A stretch of DNA of 64,000 bases from Massilia sp. 9096 (GTDB lineage Bacteria; Pseudomonadota; Gammaproteobacteria; Burkholderiales; Burkholderiaceae_D), in contig NZ_JQNN01000001.1 in assembly GCF_000745265.1 (NCBI RefSeq), positions 1,550,001-1,614,000 on the forward strand. The letters are read 5' to 3'. Under the pieces are notes generated by a model that saw only the letters and a program-made list of their open reading frames with translations, had not been told where the DNA came from and ran no database searches. Position 1 is the first letter of the stretch, and every line of letters starts with the position of its first letter. Position numbers and translations under genes: made by a program. Shown here one piece after another: positions 36,799 to 46,618 of the stretch.

Positions 36799-38794
36799 GG
36801 GCTTCGAGCATCCGGGTGCGAGCTTCTTCCGTGCGGGCGACTTCTTCCGCCGGGATGTAGTAATCGCGTTTGTAATCAAAGGTGTGGTAGATGGCGACGG
36901 CGATCATCGCGACGAACGACACGCCGACCAGCGCCCACATGTGCCAGATGATGCCGAACGCCATAATGGCGGAGATCGCAGGGATCACCGGACCGGCCCA
37001 GGTGTTCTTCGGCATGTGAATCGGCACGTAGCCTTGCAGCGGACGCTGGTAGCCGGCCTTCTTCATGTCGGCGTAGGCGTCGTTGTCATGCACGACCGGG
37101 GTGAACGCGAAGTTGTAGTCCGGCGGCGGCGACGAGGTGGCCCACTCCAGGGTACGGCCGCCCCACGGGTCGCCGGTCACGTCGGCCAGTTCCTTGCGCT
37201 TCCAGATCGAGTAGCCGATCTGGATGACCTGGCAGGCGATACCGGCGGCGATCATCAGGGTGCCGAACAGCGAGACGCGGAACAGCCAGTGGATCGACGG
37301 GTCGTCGAAGTGGCTCATGCGGCGGGTCACGCCCATGAAGCCCAGGATATACGGCGGGATGAAGGCGAACCAGAAGCCGATCGCCCACAGCCAGAACGAG
37401 CGCACGCCCCAGGTACGGTCCAGCTTGAAGCCGAACATCTTCGGCCACCAGTAGTTCAGGCCGGCAAACAGGCCGAACAGCACGCCGCCGATGATGACGT
37501 TGTGGAAGTGGGCGATCAGGAACAGCGAGTTGTGCAGCACGAAGTCGGCTGGCGGGACCGCCAGCATCACGCCGGTCATGCCGCCGATGATGAAGGTGAT
37601 CATGAAGGCGACGGTCCACATCATCGGCAGTTCGTAGCGGATGCGGCCCTTGTACATCGTGAACAGCCAGTTGAAGATCTTGGCGCCGGTCGGGATCGAG
37701 ATGATCATCGTGGTGATGCCGAAGAACGAGTTCACGCTCGCGCCCGAACCCATCGTGAAGAAGTGGTGCAGCCACACGAGGTAGGACAGGACCATGATCA
37801 CGACGGTCGCGTAGACCATCGAGGTGTAGCCGAACAGGCGCTTCGAGCAAAACACGCCGACGACTTCCGAGTAGATGCCGAACGCCGGCAGGATCAGGAT
37901 GTACACCTCCGGGTGGCCCCAGATCCAGATAAGGTTGACGTACATCATCGAGTTGCCGCCCAGCTCATTGGTGAAGAAGTGGGTGTCGAACAGACGGTCC
38001 AGGCCCAGCATGGCCAGGGTGGCGGTCAGGATCGGGAAAGCCATCACGATCAGGATGTTGGTGCACAGCGCGGTCCAGGTGAACACCGGCATCTTCATCA
38101 GGTCCATGCCCGGGGCGCGCATCTTGATGATGGTCACGACCAGGTTCACGCCCGACAGCAAGGTGCCGACACCCGCCACCTGCAGCGACCATATGTAATA
38201 GTCGACGCCGACGTCCGGACTGGCCAGGATGCCCGACAGCGGCGGGTACGCCAGCCAGCCGGTGCGTGCGAATTCACCGACGAACAGCGACGCCATCACC
38301 AGCAGCGCGCCGAAGGTGGTCATCCAGAACGAGAAGTTGTTCAGGAACGGGAACGCGACGTCGCGCGCACCGATCTGCAGCGGCACCACGTAGTTCATGA
38401 AGCCCGTCACCAGCGGCATCGCCACGAAGAAGATCATGATCACGCCGTGGGCGGTGAAGACCTGGTCGTAGTGGTGCGGCGGCAGGAAGCCGTGCGAATC
38501 GCCGAACGAGAACGCTTGCTGCGTACGCATCATGAGCGCGTCGGCGAAGCCGCGCAGGAACATGATACCGCCCAGCACCATGTACATGATGCCGATTTTC
38601 TTGTGGTCGATGCTGGTGAACCACTCTTTCCAGAGATAGCCCCACAGACGGTATTTGGTGAGCAGGCCGAGGACAACGAGTCCCCCCACCGCCACCATCG
38701 CAAAGGTTGCGAGCAGGATCGGCTCATGGAGGGGAATCGCTTCCCAGCTGAGCCGGCCGAAGATCAACTTCGTCAGGTCTAATTGGTCGTGCAT
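36791..38794 (-). CDS. cyoB: Cytochrome bo3 quinol oxidase subunit I
   Basis: 667 residues, the normal length. Ligand and channel residues are in place: [13 protein letters not shown] (low-spin heme His and quinol-site His/Gln), [10 protein letters not shown] (quinol-site Arg and Asp), [15 protein letters not shown] (CuB His, cross-linked Tyr and channel Glu), WLHHFF (CuB) and [10 protein letters not shown] (both heme irons). It oxidises ubiquinol, reduces oxygen to water and pumps protons across the inner membrane. It starts 2 bp after the cyoA stop. Confidence 0.96.
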   Translation of the reverse strand: MHDQLDLTKLIFGRLSWEAIPLHEPILLATFAMVAVGGLVVLGLLTKYRLWGYLWKEWFTSIDHKKIGIMYMVLGGIMFLRGFADALMMRTQQAFSFGDSHGFLPPHHYDQVFTAHGVIMIFFVAMPLVTGFMNYVVPLQIGARDVAFPFLNNFSFWMTTFGALLVMASLFVGEFARTGWLAYPPLSGILASPDVGVDYYIWSLQVAGVGTLLSGVNLVVTIIKMRAPGMDLMKMPVFTWTALCTNILIVMAFPILTATLAMLGLDRLFDTHFFTNELGGNSMMYVNLIWIWGHPEVYILILPAFGIYSEVVGVFCSKRLFGYTSMVYATVVIMVLSYLVWLHHFFTMGSGASVNSFFGITTMIISIPTGAKIFNWLFTMYKGRIRYELPMMWTVAFMITFIIGGMTGVMLAVPPADFVLHNSLFLIAHFHNVIIGGVLFGLFAGLNYWWPKMFGFKLDRTWGVRSFWLWAIGFWFAFIPPYILGFMGVTRRMSHFDDPSIHWLFRVSLFGTLMIAAGIACQVIQIGYSIWKRKELADVTGDPWGGRTLEWATSSPPPDYNFAFTPVVHDNDAYADMKKAGYQRPLQGYVPIHMPKNTWAGPVIPAISAIMAFGIIWHMWALVGVSFVAMIAVAIYHTFDYKRDYYIPAEEVARTEEARTRMLEAHV

Positions 38795-38796
38795 GG

Positions 38797-39813
38797 TTAC
38801 TTCTTCACAGGTTTGTTAGGCTGGGCGCAGACTTCGCCGCCCGCTTGCGCCAGACGCGTCGCCGCCGCTTGCTGAGGCTTGGACATCATCGCCATTTCGC
38901 TCGCGCGCTTGGCGTCGTCGTTCATCATCTTGTCCTGGCACACCACGCCGTCCGCGACGCAGCGGTTCAGGATGCGGTGATACAGGTCGCCGTCGACGGC
39001 CGCATAGCGGTGCACCGGCTCCTTGATGCTCGGCTTCTCGAGGGTCAGGTAATTGGCGCGGTCGAGATTGCCGCCGGCCGACTTGATCGACTGGACCCAG
39101 CCGTCGAAGTCACCCTGGTTCACGCCGCGGTACGAGAAGCGCATGTCCGAATAACCCGCGCCGCTGTAGTTCGACGAGAAACCGACCGACTGCACCGGCT
39201 GGTTCTGCACGGCGTTGAGCGTCGTGTCCATGCCCGGCATCGCGTACACCATGCCCGCCAGTTCCGGCACGTAGAAGGCGTTCATCACCGAGGTGGCGCT
39301 GATCTTGAAGCGCACCGGGACGCCGGTCGGCACCACCAGTTCGTTCACGGTCGCGATGCCCTGCTCCGGATAGATGAACAGCCACTTCCAGTCCATCGCC
39401 ACGGCCTGCACCACCAGCGGCTTGGTCGAGGCGGCGATCGGGTGGTTCTCGTCGATGCGGTCGAGCGGACGGTAGGGGTCGAGCTTGTGGGTGTAGATCC
39501 AGGTGACCAGGCCGAGCACGATCACGATCAGGAGCGGCGCGCCCCAGATGACCAGTTCGAGCTTGGTGGAGTGATCCCAGTCGGGTTCGTACGCAGCCTC
39601 GGTGTTGCTGGCGCGGTATTTGAAAGCGAACCAGACGATCAGGAGAAACACTGGAACGATGATCAACAACATCAGGATCACCGAGACGATGACCAGATGC
39701 GCTTCTTGTCGAGCGATGTCGCCGGACGCGTTGAATACCACGGTGTTGCAGCCGGCAAGCAGCGACAACAGCGGGGCAAAAGCGAGTCCTCGGCTTAGGG
39801 TTTTAGGAATCAT
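38797..39813 (-). CDS. cyoA: Cytochrome bo3 quinol oxidase subunit II
   Basis: 338 residues. A lipobox LLAGC lies at the end of a short signal peptide, then two membrane helices ([20 protein letters not shown] and [19 protein letters not shown]). The periplasmic cupredoxin domain lacks the Cys ligands of CuA, and [15 protein letters not shown] takes that place, as expected for a quinol oxidase. It is the first gene of the oxidase unit; its promoter should lie in the 166-bp divergent spacer before the MHS transporter gene. No heme O synthase gene is present nearby. Confidence 0.94.
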   Translation of the reverse strand: MIPKTLSRGLAFAPLLSLLAGCNTVVFNASGDIARQEAHLVIVSVILMLLIIVPVFLLIVWFAFKYRASNTEAAYEPDWDHSTKLELVIWGAPLLIVIVLGLVTWIYTHKLDPYRPLDRIDENHPIAASTKPLVVQAVAMDWKWLFIYPEQGIATVNELVVPTGVPVRFKISATSVMNAFYVPELAGMVYAMPGMDTTLNAVQNQPVQSVGFSSNYSGAGYSDMRFSYRGVNQGDFDGWVQSIKSAGGNLDRANYLTLEKPSIKEPVHRYAAVDGDLYHRILNRCVADGVVCQDKMMNDDAKRASEMAMMSKPQQAAATRLAQAGGEVCAQPNKPVKK

Positions 39814-39979
39814 GCTTGTGTTGTACGTTACATGGGAAAGATAACATGCTACTGTAACGCCAACGGTGCACGGTTGGCGATTGGACGTTTTGTCTCACCC
39901 TGACCCAAAAAATGGTTTGCGGCGAGACAGTCCAGAGGGGCGTGCCAGCGGGCGGCCGATTGACCTTAGGAGACCTACT

Positions 39980-41326
39980 ATGCAGAGCACGACCACGACG
40001 TACGGCGACGCAGGCGCCGCTCCCATTACCGCCCCGCACTCCGGGGCGCGCAACATCAACGCCCGCGACGGCAATATCGCCCCCAGCGAAATCGCGGTCG
40101 GCGTGGTCATCGGCCGCACCTCCGAGTACTTCGACTTCTTCGTCTACGCCATTGCCTCGTGCGTGGTGTTTCCCGCGGTGTTCTTCCCGTTCGCCGACCG
40201 TCTCGACGGCACGCTGTATTCCTTCGCGATCTTTTCCCTCGCCTACATCTCGCGCCCAATCGCCACACTGGTGTTCATGGCGATCCAGCGCCACTACAGC
40301 CGCGAAGTCAAGCTGACCATCGCCCTGTTCCTGATGGGCGCATCCACCGTCGCCATCTCGATGCTGCCGACCTATGCGCGCTGGGGCGACTGGGCCATCA
40401 TCGCGCTGGCCATCCTGCGCCTCGGCCAGGGCGCGGCGCTGGGCGGCTCGTGGGACGGCCTGCCCTCGCTGCTGGCCCTGAACGCACCGGAACACAAGCG
40501 CGGCTGGTATGCGATGCTCGGCCAGCTCGGCGCCCCGACCGGCTTCATCATCGCCGCCGGCATCTTCTATTACCTGCTGTCCGAACTGTCGCAGGACGAC
40601 TTCCTGGTCTGGGGCTGGCGCTATCCGTTCTACGTCGCCTTCGCGATCAACGTGGTGGCGCTGTTCGCGCGCCTGCGCCTGGTGTCGACGCCCGACTACA
40701 CCCACCTGCTCGACGAGCACGAACTGGAGCCGGCCCCCGCGCTCGAAGTCACGCGCAACCAGGGCGTCACCATCGTCATCGGCGCGCTGGCCGCGCTGGC
40801 CAGCTATGCCCTGTTCCACCTGGTGACGGTGTTCCCGCTGTCCTGGATCCAGCTGTACGACACCCGTTCGGTAGCCGGCTTCCTGGGTGTACAGATGATG
40901 GGCGCGGGCCTGGCGGTGGTCGGCGTGATCGCGTCCGGCCTCATCGCCGACCGCTTTGGCCGCCGCAACACGCTCGGCACCGTGGCGATCCTGATCGCGC
41001 TGTTCGCCGGCTTCATACCGACCCTGATGGACGGCGGCCAGGCCGGCCAGAACACCTTCATCCTGGTCGGCTTCCTGCTGCTCGGCCTGTCGTACGGCCA
41101 GGCGGCCGGCGCGGTCACCTCGAACTTCCAGCCGATGTACCGCTACACCGGCGCCGCCCTGACCTCGGACCTGGCCTGGCTGGTCGGCGCCGCGTTCGCG
41201 CCGCTGGTCGCGCTCGGCCTGGCCGCCAACTTCGGCCTCGGCTACGTCAGCCTGTACCTGCTCTCCGGCGCGCTGGGCACGCTGGCGGCACTGAGCATCA
41301 ACCGCGCGCTCGACATACGCAACTGA
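39980..41326 (+). CDS. MHS-type MFS transporter with altered motif A
   Basis: 448 residues, about 12 membrane helices. RTSEYFDFFVYAIASCVVFP in helix 1 places it in the metabolite:H+ symporter group. The loop between helices 2 and 3 reads MAIQRHYSREVKL, without the Gly-Asp-Arg-Gly-Arg motif A that the other MHS protein in this window keeps (GHFGDRVGRK), while the second half has the normal LIADRFGRRN. Start ATG at 39980 has TTAGGAGA upstream. It is divergent from cyoA and ends at a strong terminator. Substrate unknown. Confidence 0.82.
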   Translation: MQSTTTTYGDAGAAPITAPHSGARNINARDGNIAPSEIAVGVVIGRTSEYFDFFVYAIASCVVFPAVFFPFADRLDGTLYSFAIFSLAYISRPIATLVFMAIQRHYSREVKLTIALFLMGASTVAISMLPTYARWGDWAIIALAILRLGQGAALGGSWDGLPSLLALNAPEHKRGWYAMLGQLGAPTGFIIAAGIFYYLLSELSQDDFLVWGWRYPFYVAFAINVVALFARLRLVSTPDYTHLLDEHELEPAPALEVTRNQGVTIVIGALAALASYALFHLVTVFPLSWIQLYDTRSVAGFLGVQMMGAGLAVVGVIASGLIADRFGRRNTLGTVAILIALFAGFIPTLMDGGQAGQNTFILVGFLLLGLSYGQAAGAVTSNFQPMYRYTGAALTSDLAWLVGAAFAPLVALGLAANFGLGYVSLYLLSGALGTLAALSINRALDIRN

Positions 41327-41393
41327 GTCGCACCGGAGGCGCAACCGGGCCGCACCGCGGCCCAACCCGGCCTGCCATGGAATCACAGAGCTT

Positions 41394-41424
41394 ACGCCCC
41401 GGTCACCGCCGGGGCGTTTTTTTT
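41394..41424 (+). terminator. Intrinsic terminator after the transporter
   Basis: Stem ACGCCCCGG pairs with CCGGGGCGT over a 6-nt loop (TCACCG), followed by eight T residues at 41417-41424. It ends the MHS transporter transcript and sits just before the stop of the convergent kinase gene. Confidence 0.92.
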
Positions 41425-41431
41425 GCCCGGG

Positions 41432-43987
41432 TCAGGCGCGTGCGCGGGCCCCGATCAATTCCATCAGCGAGTGCAGGTCGACCGGCTTGGTGAGATGGAA
41501 ATCGAAGCCGGCGGCGCTCGACTTGACGCGGTCTTCGTCGGTGCCCCAGCCGGTGACGGCCACCAGCACCGCCTCGCGCCCGGCCGGCAGCGCGCGCAGG
41601 CGGCGCGCCACCTCGTAGCCGTTCAGGCCCGGCATGCCGATGTCGAGGAAGGCGATGTCGGGCGCGAACCAGGCCGCCGCCTCCAGCGCCATCAGGCCGT
41701 TGACGGCCGCTTGCACCGTGTGGCCCTCCATCTCCAGCACCTCGCGCAGCAGCTCGAGCGCGTCCTGGTTGTCGTCGGCCAGCAGGATGCGCAGTCTGCG
41801 CGCGCCCGCGCCGCCCGGCCCGGGCACGGCGCCGTCCTCGCCTGCACGCCCGTGCGCGGCCACCGGCAGCTCGACCACGAAACGGCTGCCCTGCCCCGGG
41901 CCGGCGCTGTCGGCGCTGACCGAGCCGCCGTGACGCTCGGTCATCTGGCGCACCAGGTGCAGGCCGATGCCGAGACCGCCCGCTTCCTGCTCCGGGTGGC
42001 GCCCGACCTGGGTGAACATGTCGAAGATGCGCGGCAGCGATTCGGCCGGGATCCCGATGCCCGAATCGATCACGCCGATGCGCACTCGCTCGCCGCGCAC
42101 CGGGTCGGCCACCTTGCGCACCTCGAGCCGGATGCGGCCGCCCTCCATCGTGTACTTGGCGGCGTTGGTCAGCAGGTTGCCGACCACCTGGGCCAGCCGG
42201 GTCGGGTCGGCGAACAGATGGGTGTTCTCGTCGTGCAGCTCGAGCTGGAAGTCGTGGCGCTTGGCTTCGATCGCCGGCAGCGTCATCTCGACCGCGCGCA
42301 GGATGACGTCCTTGAGCACCACGTCGGCTTTTTTCAGTTCCACCTTGCCGCTGTTGATGCGCGCCAGGTCGAGCAAGTCGTCGACCAGGTTGACCAGGTG
42401 GCTCACCTGGCGCTCCATCATCGGGCGCACCTTGGCCAGCACGCTCGGTTTGTCGGCGCCGATGCGCAACAGGTCCAGGCCGGTGCGCACCGGCGCCAGG
42501 GGGTTGCGCAGCTCGTGCGCCAGCGTCGCCAGGAATTCCGACTGGCGCCGGTTGGCGTCGGCCAGGTCGTCGGCCAGGCGCTGCAGCGTGTCGCTGCGCT
42601 GGCGCTCCTCGGTGACGTCGCGCAGGAACACGGCGACGTTGAAGTGGGCCGGGTCGCCGATGCGCGCCGCGTACACGTCCAGCCAGCGACCCAGGTTGGC
42701 GCTGTGCTGCACCACGCGCACCGGCAGGCCGATGCGCGCGACGCGGCCATAGATGCGCGACCAGCGGATGTCGTGCTCGCCCACCAGTTCGCGGATGCGC
42801 TTGCCTGCCGCGTTGTGCAGGCCGGTGTGCTGGGCAAACGCCGGGTTGGTCTCGAGGATGCGGTGGTCAATGGGTTCGCCGCGCTCGTCGAAGATCATCT
42901 GGATGACGCAAAAGCCGACGTCGACCGCGTTCAGCACGGTACGGTAGCGCTGCTCGCCCTGCAGCCGCGCCGATTCGCTCGAGCGCAGCTGGCGCTCGGT
43001 CTCGGCCTGGCGCGTCACGTCGAGCACCACGCCGGAGACGCGCACCGGCGCGCCGTCGTCGCCGCACTCCAGGCGGCCGCGCACGTTCACGGTCACCTCG
43101 CTGCCGTCCGGACGGCGGACCCGGTGTACCACTTGCAGCGCTTCACCGCGGGTCACGGTCGCATCCAGGCTGGCGCGTACGTGCGCCGCATCGTCCGGAT
43201 GCACCGGATCGATATAGGCCGCGACCGGTGCGCCGGCGCGCGCCAGCTCTTCCGGGATGCCGTACAGGCGCGCGACGTTGTCGTCGGCCAGCACGCGGCC
43301 CGAGTCCAGCTCCCAGCTCCAGGTGCCGACGTCGCCGGCCTCGAGGATCGCTTCCAGGCGCCGCCGCCAGTCGCGCGCGGCGACATCGGCCGTGCGCCGG
43401 CCCTGCAGCTGCAGGTCGGACGCACGCTCCTGCAGCTGGGCCTGGGCGCCGGCCAGTGCGTCGCGCAGGGCGGCCGCCTCGCGCTCGGACGCCAGCAATT
43501 CGAGGCGCGCCGCGCCCTGGCCGGCCAATGTGCGCAAGGCGAAGCGCCAGGCCGCGTCCACGTTCCGGGCCGGCGCCGGGGCGTCCACCCCGATCTCGCC
43601 GGCGTCATCGAACACTGCCAGCACGCCGCGCACGGGCCCGCCCGCGTGCGCCAGCGGCGCGCAGACGCACCAGGGTTCGCCGGCTTGGGCCGTGACAACG
43701 CCCTCGGACACGCCCTCGCCCGTACGCGCGAGCGCGAGCAGGCGGTCCAACGACTGAGCTTCGACGGCGGCTGCCGCTGCATCGCCGACGCCATGCGGCG
43801 CCGGCCACCAGCGCCGACCGAGCCGGCCGAGGTCGACCATGGCGCGCGGCACGGCCAGCACCTGTACGGCCAGGCGCAGCAGCTCGTCCAGGGCGTTTTC
43901 AGTATGAATGTCAAGGCAAGCGCGGGCCGGACCGTTGCCGGTGTCGCCTGCGCCGGCCCCTGCCGGGAATAGCGCGTCAATCCGCAT
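41432..43987 (-). CDS. Hybrid PAS sensor histidine kinase/response regulator
   Basis: 851 residues, no membrane helix, so a cytoplasmic sensor. An N-terminal GAF-like region (30-160) is followed by two PAS domains (210-330, 345-465), a HisKA domain with the phosphorylated His491 in LAHELRNPLAPV, a HATPase domain (590-710: NLLTNAAKY, DSGIGI, GLGIGL) and a C-terminal receiver with Asp782 (FLDIGMPG). Signal and output are unknown; since its receiver is at the C-terminus, phosphotransfer to another protein is likely. A lone receiver gene lies 183 bp upstream on the other strand and is a candidate partner. Confidence 0.9.
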   Translation of the reverse strand: MRIDALFPAGAGAGDTGNGPARACLDIHTENALDELLRLAVQVLAVPRAMVDLGRLGRRWWPAPHGVGDAAAAAVEAQSLDRLLALARTGEGVSEGVVTAQAGEPWCVCAPLAHAGGPVRGVLAVFDDAGEIGVDAPAPARNVDAAWRFALRTLAGQGAARLELLASEREAAALRDALAGAQAQLQERASDLQLQGRRTADVAARDWRRRLEAILEAGDVGTWSWELDSGRVLADDNVARLYGIPEELARAGAPVAAYIDPVHPDDAAHVRASLDATVTRGEALQVVHRVRRPDGSEVTVNVRGRLECGDDGAPVRVSGVVLDVTRQAETERQLRSSESARLQGEQRYRTVLNAVDVGFCVIQMIFDERGEPIDHRILETNPAFAQHTGLHNAAGKRIRELVGEHDIRWSRIYGRVARIGLPVRVVQHSANLGRWLDVYAARIGDPAHFNVAVFLRDVTEERQRSDTLQRLADDLADANRRQSEFLATLAHELRNPLAPVRTGLDLLRIGADKPSVLAKVRPMMERQVSHLVNLVDDLLDLARINSGKVELKKADVVLKDVILRAVEMTLPAIEAKRHDFQLELHDENTHLFADPTRLAQVVGNLLTNAAKYTMEGGRIRLEVRKVADPVRGERVRIGVIDSGIGIPAESLPRIFDMFTQVGRHPEQEAGGLGIGLHLVRQMTERHGGSVSADSAGPGQGSRFVVELPVAAHGRAGEDGAVPGPGGAGARRLRILLADDNQDALELLREVLEMEGHTVQAAVNGLMALEAAAWFAPDIAFLDIGMPGLNGYEVARRLRALPAGREAVLVAVTGWGTDEDRVKSSAAGFDFHLTKPVDLHSLMELIGARARA

Positions 43988-44170
43988 CGTAGTCGTGCAA
44001 TGGATTTTTCATCGATTCAAGACTGTAACATAGTGCTTTTTCTATGCCGATGGAATTTGTCACGGTTATCGCGACACCCCGGGGGCATGCACTTGCCGGA
44101 ATGGTTTTGTTACAACTGGCCGCTTGAAATCTGTTGTCTGGACGTCATCACGGTTTCAGGAGGACACAAT

Positions 44171-44596
44171 ATGAAATGCGCACTGCTAGTGGACCATGAC
44201 CCGTTCAACCGCTACAACACATCCGGATTGCTCAAGACCTTCGGCTATGTCGTTGCGGCCACCGACAATGCCCAGACCGCGCTGCACACTGCGCAGACGG
44301 TACGCGTCGACGTCGTCCTGACTGACACCGCCTTCAATACGCACGACCGGCGTTCCTTCATCGGGGAGCTCGGGCGCCTGGCGCCGTCGGCGGCGGTCGT
44401 CCTGATGACCGAAGTCAGGGCCGGGATTCCGATCTACCACGACGGCTGCAGCGCGGTGCTGACCAAACCGGTCGGCGCGCGCGCATTGCGGCGCGTGCTT
44501 GAATTCGGCATCGACGGACTGGGTGCGCTGCCGGCCCACCCGGTCTGGGACCACGAGCGCCGGCGCCTGGCCGACCGCCGCCACCGTGCGCGCTGA
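44171..44596 (+). CDS. Stand-alone receiver-domain protein
   Basis: 141 residues, one receiver domain with no output domain. Acidic residues of the VDHDPF loop, phosphoacceptor Asp in VVLTDTAF and Lys in LTKPVG are present, so phosphorylation is likely. The C-terminal 25 residues are Arg/His-rich. The ATG at 44171 has a strong AGGAGGA site upstream; an earlier in-frame start would add a Cys/Trp-rich stretch that does not align with receivers. It may shuttle phosphate for the divergent hybrid kinase. Confidence 0.8.
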   Translation: MKCALLVDHDPFNRYNTSGLLKTFGYVVAATDNAQTALHTAQTVRVDVVLTDTAFNTHDRRSFIGELGRLAPSAAVVLMTEVRAGIPIYHDGCSAVLTKPVGARALRRVLEFGIDGLGALPAHPVWDHERRRLADRRHRAR

Positions 44597-44670
44597 GCGC
44601 AGTCCGATTCCATCGTCCGCGGTGGGACGGGTTGCGCCAGCGCCCTGCCGCGCGCGACCGCCAAACGAAA

Positions 44671-45173
44671 GGCTGTGTTCGCGTTAAGTCGACGTTTTAG
44701 CCTACCTTGACTGAGCTTGACGTACCGCAGCACACAGCCATTGCGCAGGTGTCTCCAACTCATGTGCATCGAGTAACCGCTGCCACCCAGAATAGTTCGC
44801 CAGGTAGCGACTGGCGACACCTTTGAAGCGCATCAGCCAGCTTTTGAAACGGCTGTGCCAGCCATTGACGTTCTTCAGATGAATCGCGCCGCGTGCACGC
44901 CGGCCCGCGCGCAGGCTGACGGGCGCGTGGGTGATCCCGGTCTCTGCGGCGAAGCGGGCATACGAAAACTCGTGGTTCGGTGCACACCGGTGTCGCGCGC
45001 GGCCTGGCGTACCGTACGCGACTCGAGCATGCACTGAAGATAGGGCAGCCAGCGGTCGCGCTTGCGCAGCCGCGCCAGCGGCGTGCCGCATCGTCACTTC
45101 CGATGGGCTAACTCGACAATGCGTAAGACTTCGGCAACGCCGTTTGGTTCACTGAACTAACGCGAACACAGCC
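44671..45173 (-). mobile_element. IS1595-family element, internally deleted
   Basis: 503 bp bounded by perfect 16-bp inverted repeats: GGCTGTGTTCGCGTTA at 44671-44686 and its complement at 45158-45173. Both sides carry the 8-bp direct repeat AAACGAAA (44663-44670 and 45174-45181), the target duplication length known for IS1595-family elements. The interior encodes only scraps of a transposase. Complete family members are about 700-1100 bp. Ends and duplication are intact, so it may still be moved by a transposase in trans. Confidence 0.88.
44702..45090 (-). pseudogene. IS1595-type transposase fragments
   Basis: Reading from 45090, one frame gives CGTPLARLRKRDRWLPYLQC followed by MLESRTVRQAARDTGVHRTT, the N-terminal region of ISXO2/IS1595 transposases after the zinc ribbon. 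That frame is lost near 44955. A different frame then gives AIHLKNVNGWHSRFKSWLMR and FKGVASRYLANYSGWQRLL, the family C-terminus with the Asn and His of the ISXO2 domain. The zinc ribbon and most of the catalytic core are missing. Not functional. Confidence 0.85.
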
Positions 45174-45178
45174 AAACG

Positions 45179-45210
45179 AAAAACGCCGCATGACCTTGGG
45201 CCACGCGGCG
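45179..45210 (-). terminator. Intrinsic terminator of the Mn-catalase gene
   Basis: On the minus strand, stem CGCCGC/GCGGCG (45205-45210 with 45184-45189) with a 15-nt loop is followed by TTTTTCGTTT. It lies 47 bp past the catalase stop. The T-run overlaps the right target duplication of the IS1595 element, so the element inserted into the terminator tail. Confidence 0.65.
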
Positions 45211-45256
45211 CTGCATCGGCGCCCGCGGCTTGCGCCACGAGCCTCAATTCAATACA

Positions 45257-46204
45257 TCAGTGCTTGGTCGCACCGATCGTCGACGGGGACGGGATCGCGC
45301 CCGGTGGCACGGTGGCGCCATCGTCGGTGGTCTGGTTGCCCATGCCCAGCTCTGCGCCGGTGGTCGGGTCGCTGTTCGGGTCGGACATGGTGCGCTGGGC
45401 CATGGCCTTGAGCAGGTCGATGTCCTTGGCCGGCAGGGCGACTTCGGCTTCACCGCTGCCGCCATCGACCGCCATTTGCTTGTCGCGGTCGCTGACGAAT
45501 TCCCACTGCTCGCCCTGGTTCCACGGACCGCGCATCTCGCCCGGGCCCTGCGACATGTTCATGTACACGTTCGAGAAACGCGGGTCGCCTGGCATTTTGC
45601 CCGGAGGGAAGTTCGGCGAAATCGAATACAGCGCCTTTTCGAAGGACTTCTGGTGCGCCACTTCGCGCGTCATCAGGAAGCCCAGCGCTTCTTTCACGCC
45701 CGGGTCGTCGGTCAGCGCGATCAGGCGCTCGTAGACGATCTTGGCGCGCGCCTCGGCGGCGATGTTCGAGCGCAGGTCGGCGGTCGGCTCGCCGATGGTG
45801 TCGATGTAGGCGGCAGTCCAGGGCACGCCGGCCGAGTTCACCAGCGGCGAACCGGCGCCGTACAGCACCTGGGTCACGTGGCTGTCATTGCCCGCGCCGC
45901 TGATCTTGCGATACATCTCGGCTTCGCTGTCGACCGCTTCCGACAGCTCGCCCTTGGCGCCCTTGTTGAGCATGGCGACGATGTGGCCGATCACTTCGAG
46001 GTGGCTGAGCTCCTCGGTCGCGATGTCCATCAGCATGTCCTTGCGGCCCGGATCGTCTTCGCTCACGGCCTGGGTGAAGTAGCGCATGGCGGCAGCGAGT
46101 TCGCCTTGCGGACCACCGAATTGTTCCAGCATCAGGTTGGCCAGACCCGGGTTCGGCTCGCTGACGCGCACCGTATATTGCAGACGCTTGTTGTGTGCAA
46201 ACAT
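45257..46204 (-). CDS. Manganese catalase
   Basis: 315 residues of the dimanganese (non-heme) catalase family. Four-helix-bundle ligand regions are GPQGELAAAMRYFTQ, ATEELSHLEVIGHIV, AAEARAKIVYERL and REVAHQKSFEKAL, each with the expected Glu or His. It breaks down hydrogen peroxide in the cytoplasm without heme. The ATG at 46202-46204 follows GGAGGAAAC, a strong ribosome site. The C-terminal 60 residues are a Thr/Pro-rich tail. With a heme-catalase remnant elsewhere in the window, this may be a main catalase; that is inference. Confidence 0.92.
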   Translation of the reverse strand: MFAHNKRLQYTVRVSEPNPGLANLMLEQFGGPQGELAAAMRYFTQAVSEDDPGRKDMLMDIATEELSHLEVIGHIVAMLNKGAKGELSEAVDSEAEMYRKISGAGNDSHVTQVLYGAGSPLVNSAGVPWTAAYIDTIGEPTADLRSNIAAEARAKIVYERLIALTDDPGVKEALGFLMTREVAHQKSFEKALYSISPNFPPGKMPGDPRFSNVYMNMSQGPGEMRGPWNQGEQWEFVSDRDKQMAVDGGSGEAEVALPAKDIDLLKAMAQRTMSDPNSDPTTGAELGMGNQTTDDGATVPPGAIPSPSTIGATKH

Positions 46205-46618
46205 TACGTTTCCTCCGATTTGGGTTTGGCGCACCGGGACGCGTCCTGCGTCGCCGATACACACATGAACCGCTGTTGCTGCGGCTGTTCGACTTCATGA
46301 TGGCAGGACGGCAGCGACGAGTAATCAGAAGCTTCGCCGTGTCCTTGTAGGACATTGGACGACAACCTGTTGAGCAAACGCAGTAACTAAGATTTACCAG
46401 CGACTACAAGTGCCCGAGGTCATGAACTTTGCCACCGCCTCGGTCAGGCAGCACGATCCGCACCGAGTTCACCATCGGCTCCGAACGCCATGAGGTCGAC
46501 GGCCTTATCGCTCGGCCGTCTGGGGGATCGACTGACAAGCGCCCGGGACGCCCTCCTACGTTCCACCCCTGGCGCTGGAACTAGCATCGATATCTAACCA
46601 ACAACGAAGGAGAAGAAG
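46205..46618. other. Divergent intergenic region, no gene seen
   Basis: 414 bp between Mn-catalase (minus) and the hemerythrin gene (plus). It must contain both promoters. A GC-rich inverted repeat (GACGGCC at 46498-46504 with GGCCGTC at 46514-46520) has no T-run. No convincing coding frame was found. Confidence 0.45.

Noticed and set aside
36746..38782. Long plus-strand open frame opposite cyoB
   Set aside because: His/Asp/Gln-rich shadow of the highly conserved cyoB.
44000..44170. N-terminal extension of the lone receiver protein
   Set aside because: Adds a Cys/Trp-rich stretch that does not fit a receiver; a strong AGGAGGA site marks the ATG at 44171.
46498..46520. Hairpin GACGGCC/GGCCGTC as terminator
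   Set aside because: No T-run on either strand and it lies between divergent genes, where no terminator is needed.
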